A stretch of DNA of 64,000 nt from NCBI GenBank assembly GCA_964532595.1, contig CAZHIQ010000019.1, positions 1 through 64,000 on the forward strand, read 5' to 3'. This document shows, in pieces, positions 8,668-16,796 of the stretch. The notes beneath the pieces were generated by a model. The model did no database searches. It was not told the origin of the DNA and saw only the letters and a program-made list of their open reading frames with translations. Numbering within the stretch: the stretch's first letter is position 1; each line of letters opens with the position of its first letter. A program made the translations under genes and the position numbers. The stretch is from Chryseosolibacter sp964532595 (lineage in GTDB: Bacteria > Bacteroidota > Bacteroidia > Cytophagales > Cyclobacteriaceae).

Positions 8668-10197
8668 TCAAAAACGCACCTTCTTGCGCGACACCTTCAC
8701 TCCCACCGGAACACTTCCCGCACTCTCGCGGTGAAGGCGACTCACCGCCGTGACCAGGTAGACATACCGCCGAGACCGGACATCACGATCCGTCCAATGC
8801 TGCGTAGGATATGCCTGTCGTTGCACAATAGCCCGGATTCGGGTAGCGTCTTCGAGATTAACAGGCTCATCGGGCACAAAACGGTAAACGACATAGTACT
8901 GACTCTCCGTGGCAACCGTATCCCTCCACTCCAGTGTCACACCTTCCCGCACGCCTCCGCTGACTTTCGTCATGGCAGGCGGCGCAGGAACGTCTCCCTC
9001 AAGCCAGTCCATCACAGGAACCAATGCCGGATAACGATACACTTCACGCATCGTCGCGTTCACATCGAGGGTGTTGTTGAGAAACGCCTTCGCGCTGAAG
9101 TACATGCTGCCGTGAATCGCCGGATAAGTCCGGTTCAATTCAATTTGATCCACAAGCTCCCGCGGACTCTCCCACCCCTTATTTCCAAGACGATACACCC
9201 CCTGACCAATATAGAGATGCTTGCCGAATGCATTACGGCTCCACCACTCAGCGAGTATCGAATAATCAGCAACAGCAAAGCCGATAGGCCAATACAATTG
9301 AGGAGTGACATAATCAATCCATCCCTCCTTCAACCACTTCAACACGTCAGCGTAAAGATCGTCATAGTTAGTCTGACCCGCCCGCGTATCGGATCCGAGT
9401 GGATCCTTATCACGGTTTCGCCATACGCCGAAAGGACTGATCCCAAACTTCACATGCGGACGCTCGGATCGGATGCGATGCGCCAGTTCTTCGACGAAGT
9501 AATCGACGTTGCTTCGCCTCCAGTCAGCCACGTCCTCATATCGACCACGTCCGTGATCCTGCCATGTACAACTGTCGGGAAACTCAACATTCGCAATGCG
9601 ATAGGGATAGAAGTAATCATCAAAATGTACGGCGTCAAGGTCGTAGTGACGCACCGTCTCCATAATCGAATTCAGCACAAACTCGCGCGCCTCGGGATGA
9701 CCAGGATCGAAGTAGTACTTTCCTCCATACTCGACAAACCACTCGGGATGTTTTCCAATGATATGATCACGCGCATAGGCGAGGTTCGCATTCATGCTCG
9801 CACGGTAAGGATTAAACCACGCGTGAAACTCCAACCCCCTCTTTCGAGCCTCCTCAATCATAAAGGCGAGCGGGTTGTAATAAGGTTGCATCGGCTTGCC
9901 CTGCTTGCCGGACAAATATTCCGACCATGGCTCGTATGACGACGGATAAAAGGCATCGGCCACCGGACGAACCTGAACAATCACGGCGTTCATCCCGGCA
10001 CTCTTCAGCGTATCGAGAAGCCGCACATACTCTTCGCGCTGCGCATTAGCGCTGATTCCCTTTGCAGAAGGCCAGTCAATATTCACCACGGAAGCGATCC
10101 AGGCCGCACGTAGCTCACGCTTGGGATATATCTGAGCTTCGGCGGAAAAAGAGGAAACGACTACTAAAATGAGCAGAGTTGAGATCGATCGAATCAC
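8668..10197 (-). CDS. Secreted GHL10/DUF187 family glycoside hydrolase (DigH-like)
   Basis: A signal peptide (cleavage after AEA/Q) precedes a TIM-barrel of the GHL10 type starting PKRELRAAWIASVVNIDWPS. Family motifs include VIVQVRPVADAFYPS, LEFHAWFNPYR and the acidic DAVHFDDYFYPYR strand end that holds the likely catalytic acids. The last 100 residues (from about 400) look like a Fn3-type domain. The start codon is GTG. The characterised Escherichia coli relative DigH (YddW) cleaves denuded peptidoglycan glycan strands, so a peptidoglycan glycosidase role fits the adjacent amino-sugar kinase and the NagZ-like gene in the same locus (inference). It lies 39 bp downstream of the kinase gene, probably in one operon. 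Confidence 0.88.
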   Translation of the reverse strand: MIRSISTLLILVVVSSFSAEAQIYPKRELRAAWIASVVNIDWPSAKGISANAQREEYVRLLDTLKSAGMNAVIVQVRPVADAFYPSSYEPWSEYLSGKQGKPMQPYYNPLAFMIEEARKRGLEFHAWFNPYRASMNANLAYARDHIIGKHPEWFVEYGGKYYFDPGHPEAREFVLNSIMETVRHYDLDAVHFDDYFYPYRIANVEFPDSCTWQDHGRGRYEDVADWRRSNVDYFVEELAHRIRSERPHVKFGISPFGVWRNRDKDPLGSDTRAGQTNYDDLYADVLKWLKEGWIDYVTPQLYWPIGFAVADYSILAEWWSRNAFGKHLYIGQGVYRLGNKGWESPRELVDQIELNRTYPAIHGSMYFSAKAFLNNTLDVNATMREVYRYPALVPVMDWLEGDVPAPPAMTKVSGGVREGVTLEWRDTVATESQYYVVYRFVPDEPVNLEDATRIRAIVQRQAYPTQHWTDRDVRSRRYVYLVTAVSRLHRESAGSVPVGVKVSRKKVRF

Positions 10198-10236
10198 CGT
10201 ATAATATTATGTCTGATGTTTAACGATTGCCCCTTC

Positions 10237-11103
10237 CTAGCGCGGTCCCACCAACGCAGGGACTGTCACGCAATGGTAATGCACCAGGCCTTCCATCGGA
10301 TGCTGAACAATTTGCTCAATCCGGATGTCCATGTCACGGGCCACCTCCTCAAGATACACCCTGAAGTTCTTGGCAATCGAGCCTGTAAAGTTAACGGTCG
10401 CGCCCGGTTTTACACCCGGATAACGCAAAACATAGTATGAAAAAAACTGGCGGAAATTTTCTGTAATCACGCTACGCAGAAGAGGCTCTTCAGCATGTTT
10501 CAAAAGGAAGGGTGTGAACGAAGCAAGGAAACGGTTGGGCTGCGGTTTATTGTATATGTTGTCAAGTACTTCCACTCGTCCCAGACGATAGGTATCGTGA
10601 AAATCGGTCGCAATTTCCCTGGGTAACTTCTCCTGCAACAGCAAAGCGATAAAGTCCCTGCTCATCACCGTGCCGCTCCCCCAATCCGAAAACAGGAATC
10701 CGAGCGAAGGCATGACCTGAGCGATATCCCTACCATTATACAAGCACGAATTGGATCCGGTACCAAGAATGCACGCGATCCCTTCCCTATCCTGAAGCAG
10801 ACTTCTCGCGGATCCGAGCATATCCCCGGCCACTTCCGGCTGATGTCGCGCTGTAATCACACGAAGGGCCTCCGCCATCTGTTCCGCCTTCGCAGGCGAT
10901 CCACATCCTGCACCGTAGAAAAAAACTTTTTCTACATCACGGGTTTTCGGCACAACTTCATCAACCAAAATATCAGCGATCTCCCTGACTGTAAGAAAGT
11001 ATGGATTGAGCCCGGCTGTTTTTGTCTTCGCAACCACCTGCCCACTCTCATCAACCAGTCGCCAATGAGTTTTCGTCGATCCACTATCCGCAATAAGCAA
11101 CAT
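10237..11103 (-). CDS. N-acetylglucosamine/N-acetylmuramic acid kinase-like protein (BadF/BadG/BcrA ATPase family)
   Basis: A cytoplasmic ASKHA-fold sugar kinase. It has the phosphate-1 motif MLLIADSGSTKTHWRL at the N-terminus and a second glycine-rich ATP loop, ACILGTGSNSCLYNG (about 117-131), followed by SDWGSG. The length (288 aa) fits GlcNAc kinases and clostridial MurK, which phosphorylates both MurNAc and GlcNAc. The preferred start is the ATG at 11103 (MLLIADSG), although MRMLLI at 11109 is possible. A palindrome shared with the susC promoter region lies about 70 bp upstream. Its expected job is to phosphorylate amino sugars released by the GH3 and GHL10 enzymes. No MurNAc-6-phosphate etherase (MurQ) is in the window. 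Confidence 0.85.
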   Translation of the reverse strand: MLLIADSGSTKTHWRLVDESGQVVAKTKTAGLNPYFLTVREIADILVDEVVPKTRDVEKVFFYGAGCGSPAKAEQMAEALRVITARHQPEVAGDMLGSARSLLQDREGIACILGTGSNSCLYNGRDIAQVMPSLGFLFSDWGSGTVMSRDFIALLLQEKLPREIATDFHDTYRLGRVEVLDNIYNKPQPNRFLASFTPFLLKHAEEPLLRSVITENFRQFFSYYVLRYPGVKPGATVNFTGSIAKNFRVYLEEVARDMDIRIEQIVQHPMEGLVHYHCVTVPALVGPR

Positions 11104-11174
11104 ACGCATTCATTCAAAGCCGGCTATCTCCGATATCCGGTCTTTCAAAGATTCACGTTCTGAGAGACATTCTT

Positions 11175-11192
11175 ATCCCCGAAAATGGGGAT
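11175..11192. promoter_or_regulatory. Predicted regulator-binding palindrome upstream of the amino-sugar kinase gene
   Basis: ATCCCCGAAAATGGGGAT has 6-bp arms around GAAAAT and lies about 70 bp before the kinase start, just downstream of the response-regulator stop. It is closely similar to 8501-8518 in front of susC. Confidence 0.5.
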
Positions 11193-11201
11193 TTGGCAGA
11201 A

Positions 11202-11837
11202 TCACTGGATCAGCCGTTGCTTGTAGGCGTTGTTGACCAACTCGGCGGTATTCTTTGCTTTAAGCTTGTAAAGGAGATTTTTCCGATGAGTTTCGACCGT
11301 GTTTTTACTGATAAACAACTGGTCGGCAATTTCGTGTGTTGTCAATCCGGTGGCAATGCATTGAAGCACTTCTTTTTCGCGGCAGGAAATCTTTTCCGTA
11401 ACGGGGGCTACCGGAGGATGTTTCATAAACGTATTCAGCAACGTTTTGCTCACTTCATCGGCCAGGTAGTTTTCTCCTGAATGCACGGTGCGCAACGCGG
11501 TGAGCAACGTCTCCTTCCCGGTATTCTTGAGAACGTACCCCGAAGCACCTGCCTTCAGGATATCAGTGATGAACTCGCGATCGTTATACATCGACAACCC
11601 GAGTACTTTCACCTGAGGATGCCGGCGGAGCAGTTCCCGCGTCGCCTGAACGCCATCCATCTCCGGCATGTTAATATCCATGATAACGATATCAACAGAT
11701 TCACGGTCACAAACGTCGAGAACCTGGCGTCCATTAGCGGCTTCTCCGATGACTTGAATGTCATCAAGACCGTCGAGCAGTGAACGCAATCCATCAATAA
11801 ACATCTGATGGTCGTCGGCAATTAAGACACGGATCAT
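11202..11837 (-). CDS. NarL/FixJ-type response regulator (receiver plus LuxR HTH)
   Basis: The receiver domain (1-120) has the acidic pair DD near residues 8-9, the phosphoacceptor Asp in VDIVIMDINMPEMDG (about residue 54) and Lys in SGYVLKN. A GerE/LuxR HTH follows at about 145-208 (SCREKEVLQCIATGLTTHEIADQLFISKNTVETHRKNLLYKLKAKNTAELV). No histidine kinase gene is adjacent, so it is an orphan here. GGAGG lies directly against the start codon. Its position beside two matching palindromes in the amino-sugar locus makes it a candidate regulator of that locus (inference). Confidence 0.95.
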   Translation of the reverse strand: MIRVLIADDHQMFIDGLRSLLDGLDDIQVIGEAANGRQVLDVCDRESVDIVIMDINMPEMDGVQATRELLRRHPQVKVLGLSMYNDREFITDILKAGASGYVLKNTGKETLLTALRTVHSGENYLADEVSKTLLNTFMKHPPVAPVTEKISCREKEVLQCIATGLTTHEIADQLFISKNTVETHRKNLLYKLKAKNTAELVNNAYKQRLIQ

Positions 11838-11960
11838 ACCTCCAAGTTAATCAACGAAATGAATTCACAAAACAGTCGGCCGTTTTATGCGCCGCGGGAA
11901 CGGGAATTGCAGGTTTTTCCGGGATAATACCATCGGGAAAATAGTTACATTACGCCAGGT

Positions 11961-13370
11961 ATGAAGAACTTCAGTATTACGGGAACATATACCGATTTAT
12001 ACCAGCTCTCGATGGGGCAGGTCTACTTTCTTAAGGGCGCCGGAGAAGAGCGGGCCGTCTTTGACTACTTCTTCCGGAAAATTCCGTTCGGTGGTGGCTA
12101 TGTGGTTTTCGCGGGACTAGGAACGGTACTCGAAGTGCTCGAAGAGTTCTCTTTCTCGGCAGAAGATCTCGACTATCTCCGCCAGATCGGTTTACACGAA
12201 GAATTTGTAACCTACCTGCGCAACTTTCGATTTCGTGGTTCTGTGTACTCCGCCCGTGAAGGGGATGTCATCTTCCCCGGTGAACCTGTTTTACGTGTAG
12301 AGGGAAGTATTCTGGAGGCACAGATCGTAGAAACTGTTATTCTGAATCTTCTGAACTTTCAGTCGCTCGTCGCAACTAAAGCAGCCCGGATGCGTTCGGT
12401 TGCCGGCGACAAAATACTCAGCGACTTCGGCCTGCGCAGGGCACAAGGCCTTGGTGGATACCACGCTTCCCGCGCAGCCGTGGTCGGAGGATTTAACTCA
12501 ACAAGTAACGTCGTCGCCGGACGTGACTTTGGCGTCAGTGTTGCGGGTACCATGGCCCACTCATTTATTCAGCGTTACGAGGACGAACTGGCTGCCTTCC
12601 GTGACTTTGCCGAAAAACGTCCGCATAACTGTGTCTTCCTCGTCGATACCTACGACACCCTGGAGTCGGGCGTGCCCAATGCTATTACTGTGGCAAAAGA
12701 AATGGAGGAAAACGGCCATCGCTTGTCGGGTATCCGTCTCGACAGCGGCGATCTCGCCTATCTGGCGAAACGCGCCCGCCGCATGCTCGACGACGCCGGA
12801 TTACATTACGTCACCATCACCGCATCGAATCAACTCGATGAATATGTTATCAAGAGCTTGCAAGACCAGGAGGCTCCCATCGATATCTATGGGGTAGGAA
12901 CCAACCTGGTGACGTGCCCGCCCGACGCAGCACTCGATGGTGTCTATAAACTCGCCTGGTCGAATGGGAAGCCGCGGATAAAACTGTCGGACAACCTAAA
13001 GAAAACCACCCTACCCGACCGCAAACAAGTGTACCGTCTTATCAACGGCAACGGAAACTTCTACGGCGCCGACCTCGTTGCCCTGGAGACGGAGCAGTCG
13101 TTCCAGCGGATGCATCACCCTATCGATCCCGACAAATCGATGTCGGTCGAGGGTTTCGAACGGGAACCCCTGCTGCATCCCGTAATGAAGGATGGAAAGC
13201 TAATCGGCGCCCAACCTTCTCTTGAAGAAATCGCCGCATGGTCGCGAAGCCGGATGGCGATGCTTGCCGCCGAACATAAACGCTTTGAGTTTCCCCACAT
13301 CTACAAGGTGGGAATCAGCACCGAACTTCGCGACTTAAGAAACAGACTCAAGAATCAATATAGAAATTAA
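11961..13370 (+). CDS. pncB: Nicotinate phosphoribosyltransferase
   Basis: Converts nicotinate and PRPP to nicotinate mononucleotide with ATP hydrolysis, in the Preiss-Handler NAD salvage pathway. Family features include TDLYQLSMGQVYF at the N-terminus, DFGLRRAQG, and the GTMAHSFIQ block near residue 200 that carries the conserved phosphorylatable His. The phosphate-binding region SGIRLDSGDLAYLAK also matches. The length (469 aa) is normal for the cytosolic enzyme. The stop is one base before the next start codon, so pncB and pncA form an operon that makes nicotinate and then uses it. Confidence 0.95.
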   Translation: MKNFSITGTYTDLYQLSMGQVYFLKGAGEERAVFDYFFRKIPFGGGYVVFAGLGTVLEVLEEFSFSAEDLDYLRQIGLHEEFVTYLRNFRFRGSVYSAREGDVIFPGEPVLRVEGSILEAQIVETVILNLLNFQSLVATKAARMRSVAGDKILSDFGLRRAQGLGGYHASRAAVVGGFNSTSNVVAGRDFGVSVAGTMAHSFIQRYEDELAAFRDFAEKRPHNCVFLVDTYDTLESGVPNAITVAKEMEENGHRLSGIRLDSGDLAYLAKRARRMLDDAGLHYVTITASNQLDEYVIKSLQDQEAPIDIYGVGTNLVTCPPDAALDGVYKLAWSNGKPRIKLSDNLKKTTLPDRKQVYRLINGNGNFYGADLVALETEQSFQRMHHPIDPDKSMSVEGFEREPLLHPVMKDGKLIGAQPSLEEIAAWSRSRMAMLAAEHKRFEFPHIYKVGISTELRDLRNRLKNQYRN

Positions 13371-13371
13371 T

Positions 13372-13980
13372 ATGCGTGCGCTCATTATCGTAGACGTTCA
13401 GAACGACTTTGTCACCGGAGGAAAACTCGAAGTCAGTAACGGTGAGCAAATCATTCCCATAGTAAACCAACTGGCCGAAAAGTTCGAGCTGGTTATTGCA
13501 ACGCAAGACTGGCATCCGGCCGACCACAAGAGTTTCGCTTCCCAGCACGAGGGCAAACAACCTTTTGACAAGACTACACTTCAGGGATTGGAACAAGTTC
13601 TGTGGCCCGATCACTGTGTACAGGAATCCCACGGCGCGGCATTTCATCCGCAACTGCGAACACATCGTATCGAGGCAATCTTCCGCAAGGGAACTGATCC
13701 CGGCATCGACAGCTACAGCGGCTTCTATGATAACGGTCACAAGAAGTCGACGGGCCTGGCAGGCTACCTTCGCGAACGCGGCGTAGAGCACATCTATGTT
13801 TGCGGACTCGCCGCCGACTATTGCGTTTACTATACCGCACGCGACGGAATCACCAGCGGCTTCCACGCGACCATCATCGAAGACGCTACCCGCGCAATTG
13901 ATGCCGTAGGATTTGAAAAAGCAAAAGCGGATATTCGCGCCCTCGGTGGCAACATCATCGATAGCACGAGCATAGGATAG
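13372..13980 (+). CDS. pncA: Nicotinamidase
   Basis: Hydrolyses nicotinamide to nicotinate and ammonia, feeding the upstream pncB product. The isochorismatase-like fold has catalytic Asp8 (VDVQNDF), Lys106 (FRKGTDP) and Cys151 (GLAADYCV). Metal ligands are Asp46 and His48 (QDWHPADH) and His81 (WPDHCV), matching the Escherichia coli PncA arrangement. The length (202 aa) is normal. It follows pncB with a one-base gap. Confidence 0.96.
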   Translation: MRALIIVDVQNDFVTGGKLEVSNGEQIIPIVNQLAEKFELVIATQDWHPADHKSFASQHEGKQPFDKTTLQGLEQVLWPDHCVQESHGAAFHPQLRTHRIEAIFRKGTDPGIDSYSGFYDNGHKKSTGLAGYLRERGVEHIYVCGLAADYCVYYTARDGITSGFHATIIEDATRAIDAVGFEKAKADIRALGGNIIDSTSIG

Positions 13981-13999
13981 CGCCACCTGAAACTTGTAC

Positions 14000-15862
14000 A
14001 TGAAGGTCAGACGACTATTAAGAGCTATGCTCCGGTTTGCCGGCGAGCTGTTATACCGACGCATCCCCGGAGGTACTGTAGCGCTCGTGCACCGGGTCTC
14101 GGCGCTCGCGCTGCGGATTGCCGGTATACTCATCCCCCTTCTTCTCACATTATCGGCGGGCCTCATTATCTACGCCGTAGGCTTCGAAGATCTCAACCAC
14201 ACACATCGGTGGATATACAATACACACCGGGCGGTCCTGTTCCTCCTTTGCATTTTAATGACCGTTCGCTTCGTCATTACCTTCCCCACTACTGCTCGCT
14301 GGCGCGCCCGGATATTTAATTTCCTTCTCGTCATCCTCGTATTCTACCTTCGCAATCTAAGCGAAGCGATTCCTCTCCTCGACGCAGGATCGGCGTCGAT
14401 GATCACACAGAAACTTATCTTCTTCGCGGGACTTATTACTCTATTCTTTACGGAGGTCTCCCACATCCTCCGGTTTATTTATCAGCAGGGTGTAAATCCT
14501 GCTTTGCTTTTTGTTGCGAGTTTCGCCGGCATTATTGTGATCGGAGGGTTTCTTCTTCTTCTCCCCAACGCGACGGAAGGATCTATCGCACCGATCGATG
14601 CCTTCTTCACCTCTGCAAGCGCCGTGTGTGTCACAGGCTTAATGACCATCGACCACGTCACCACTTTTACGATGACCGGCAAGGTTATCATTCTATTTCT
14701 TATTCAGTTAGGTGGATTGGGTATCATGACTTTTGCCGGACTTATCGCGTTTATGGTGACCGGCTCCGTGTCGATCCAAAGTCAGCTTGCTCTGCGCGAC
14801 ATGTTCAGCTCAGGGCGTATCAGTAACGCTATCTCATTTTTGACGCGTGTGATTCTGGTGACCTTGACGTTTGAAGCAATTGGCGCTTTCCTGATTTACG
14901 GCGTCCTGCCCGCTGAAATGTTTCGGAGCGAAGGCGACCGGATTTTCTTCGCCGTCTTCCATGCCGTTTCTTCCTTCTGCAATGCCGGCATATCTACGCT
15001 TCACGACGGCTTACACCACGACCAACTGCGATTTAATTACGGCCTTCACTGGATTGTAGGCCTTTTGGTCATCCTCGGTGGAATGGGCTTTCCGGTGGTA
15101 TTCAACATCTTCACGTTTGTGCGCATACGCGTGACCAACTTCATACGCAAAGTGTTGAAAGATCCCGCTACCGAGCTATACACCAACATCCTGCACACCT
15201 CCTCCCGCCTTGCGCTGATTACTTACTTCGTTCTGCTTGTCGCGGGATTTGTTTGCTTTCTTATCCTTGAATACAATCATTCTCTCCGAGAACACACATC
15301 CGTTCTGGGGAAGCTCACGACGAGCTTCTTTGCCGGAAGTGTAGCTCCGCGTACCTCGGGGTTTAACACTTTTGACGTAACCGCTTTGTCCCTGCCCACC
15401 GTCATGATATTCCTCCTGTTGATGTACATTGGGGCATCACCGGGATCAACGGGCGGCGGGATCAAAACCACGGTAGCTGCGGTGGCATTTCTCAACATGC
15501 GAAGCATTGTGCTGGGTCACGATCGCACGGAGGCATTTCGCAGTGAGATCAGCGGCGCTTCGATTAAACGTGCTTTCGCTATCATTCTGCTATCTCTTGT
15601 TGTGCTGGGCTTGTCGGTGTTGTTGTTAAGTCTTTATGACGCCGAGCACGGACTCTTCCAGCTCTCGTTTGAAGTCTTCAGCGCATTCAGTACCACCGGG
15701 CTGTCGCTCGGAATAACGCCGAAACTGTCGACCTTTGGGAAACTCGTGATCATGGCAACGCTCTTCATCGGACGTATTGGCGCACTTACTTTACTCTTTG
15801 CGGTGGTGACGCGCAAGAAGCCCCGGAGCTATCGTTACCCTGCAGAAAATATCATGTTTTAA
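14000..15862 (+). CDS. ktrB: TrkH/KtrB-type potassium channel subunit
   Basis: An inner-membrane K+ translocation subunit. Four pore loops with filter glycines are visible: SAVCVTGLMT, VSSFCNAGIST, GSVAPRTSGFNT and FSAFSTTGLSLG, each followed by a helix. About 140 residues precede the first pore module and contain about four additional hydrophobic segments, a long form common in Bacteroidota. The ATG at 14000 (MKVRRLL) is preferred over the TTG six bases earlier. The partner RCK protein follows 11 bp later, giving a Ktr-like two-gene system. Confidence 0.93.
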   Translation: MKVRRLLRAMLRFAGELLYRRIPGGTVALVHRVSALALRIAGILIPLLLTLSAGLIIYAVGFEDLNHTHRWIYNTHRAVLFLLCILMTVRFVITFPTTARWRARIFNFLLVILVFYLRNLSEAIPLLDAGSASMITQKLIFFAGLITLFFTEVSHILRFIYQQGVNPALLFVASFAGIIVIGGFLLLLPNATEGSIAPIDAFFTSASAVCVTGLMTIDHVTTFTMTGKVIILFLIQLGGLGIMTFAGLIAFMVTGSVSIQSQLALRDMFSSGRISNAISFLTRVILVTLTFEAIGAFLIYGVLPAEMFRSEGDRIFFAVFHAVSSFCNAGISTLHDGLHHDQLRFNYGLHWIVGLLVILGGMGFPVVFNIFTFVRIRVTNFIRKVLKDPATELYTNILHTSSRLALITYFVLLVAGFVCFLILEYNHSLREHTSVLGKLTTSFFAGSVAPRTSGFNTFDVTALSLPTVMIFLLLMYIGASPGSTGGGIKTTVAAVAFLNMRSIVLGHDRTEAFRSEISGASIKRAFAIILLSLVVLGLSVLLLSLYDAEHGLFQLSFEVFSAFSTTGLSLGITPKLSTFGKLVIMATLFIGRIGALTLLFAVVTRKKPRSYRYPAENIMF

Positions 15863-15873
15863 TTTCGTCTACC

Positions 15874-16557
15874 ATGAAGTTTATTGTACTCGGACTTGGC
15901 AACTATGGTGCAGCGCTAGCCACAAAGCTGGTCGCCCTTGGCCATGAAGTAATCGGCGTTGACACCCGTATGGAGCTGGTCGAAAAACTCAATCATCAGA
16001 TTACCCACGCGATTGCCATGGACGCCACAAGTCCCGACGCCGTGCGCGAGCTTCCCTTGCGCGACGTCGATGCCGTTATCAACTCAATCGGCGAAGACGA
16101 GGGTGTCAACATCATGGCTACCGCGCTACTGGTGCAGAACGGCGTCGAGCGCATAATCTGTAGGGTAACCTCACCGTTGCAGCAGACCGTGCTTGAGGCG
16201 ATGAACATCAAGGAGTTTGTCTATCCCGAAGGCGACTCCGCCGAGCGGATGGCTTACAAACTTGACCTCAAGGGAGTTACCGACTCGTTCAAGATCAGCG
16301 ATAAATTCAAACTCGTCGAAATCGAATTACCCCGTCGTTACTTCGATAAGAAAATCAGCGAGATCGACTTCCTGGGCCGATACCAGATTCAACCTGTTAC
16401 CGTTGTCCGCGAAATGCAAACCCGTAACGTCCTGGGTACTATACGCACGACCCGCGTCGTCCAGGGAATCCTCTGGCCCGATACCGTCCTGCACAAAGGC
16501 GATAAACTCCTCCTCTTCGGCGACGTCGAAGATCTTGAACGGTTTATGGAGGAGTAA
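15874..16557 (+). CDS. ktrA: TrkA/KtrA-type RCK regulatory subunit of potassium uptake
   Basis: A cytoplasmic gating ring subunit. It has an N-terminal Rossmann RCK_N domain with MKFIVLGLGNYGAALATKL and the acidic end of strand 2 (VIGVDT). A C-terminal TrkA_C domain starts at about residue 140 (FKLVEIELPRRYFDKKI to LLFGDVEDLERFMEE). A single RCK unit of 227 aa fits KtrA rather than the double-length TrkA. It is co-transcribed with the channel subunit. Its gene ends 50 bp before the scaffold gap. Confidence 0.94.
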   Translation: MKFIVLGLGNYGAALATKLVALGHEVIGVDTRMELVEKLNHQITHAIAMDATSPDAVRELPLRDVDAVINSIGEDEGVNIMATALLVQNGVERIICRVTSPLQQTVLEAMNIKEFVYPEGDSAERMAYKLDLKGVTDSFKISDKFKLVEIELPRRYFDKKISEIDFLGRYQIQPVTVVREMQTRNVLGTIRTTRVVQGILWPDTVLHKGDKLLLFGDVEDLERFMEE

Positions 16558-16565
16558 AGGGGTTA

Positions 16566-16606
16566 ATGACGAATTACGCCTGCCCGCCGTGGCGGGAATG
16601 ACGAAT
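16566..16606. repeat. REP-like repeat at the left edge of the scaffold gap
   Basis: Two AATGACGAAT decamers flank the hairpin CCCGCC-GT-GGCGGG (16584-16597). The decamer is the reverse complement of the repeat at the window's left end, where it flanks a different palindrome. The second decamer directly abuts the Ns. Confidence 0.6.
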
Positions 16607-16706
16607 NNNNNNNNNNNNNNNNNNNNNNNNNNNNNNNNNNNNNNNNNNNNNNNNNNNNNNNNNNNNNNNNNNNNNNNNNNNNNNNNNNNNNNNNNNNNNN
16701 NNNNNN
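16607..16706. other. Assembly gap (100 Ns)
   Basis: Exactly 100 N characters, the usual fixed-length placeholder for a scaffold join. Real gap size and content are unknown, and any reading frame across it is an artefact. Confidence 0.99.
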
Positions 16707-16742
16707 AACTTCGAACATCAAACTTCGAACTCTCGAACTTCG
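16707..16742. repeat. Short AACTTCGA direct repeats at the right edge of the gap
   Basis: AACTTCGA occurs three times within about 35 bp immediately after the Ns, so both gap edges are repetitive. Confidence 0.5.
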
Positions 16743-16760
16743 ACTTTTCCGATTCCCCCC

Positions 16761-16768
16761 TATCTTTG
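16761..16768 (+). promoter_or_regulatory. Bacteroidota -7 element for the SNF2 gene
   Basis: TATCTTTG matches TAnnTTTG exactly and lies 28 bp before the start codon. Confidence 0.5.
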
Positions 16769-16796
16769 CCCCCCACTATCTAATGAGTTATGTGCG

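Noticed and set aside
8731..9939. 402-codon plus-strand open frame
   Set aside because: It lies entirely antisense to the GHL10 gene, has no domain pattern and reflects the codon use of the real gene.
13348..14166. 272-codon minus-strand open frame
   Set aside because: Antisense to pncA and the start of ktrB, both clearly real; no family features.
16217..16783. Open frames running through the N gap on both strands
   Set aside because: They translate the 100 Ns and shadow ktrA; they are artefacts.
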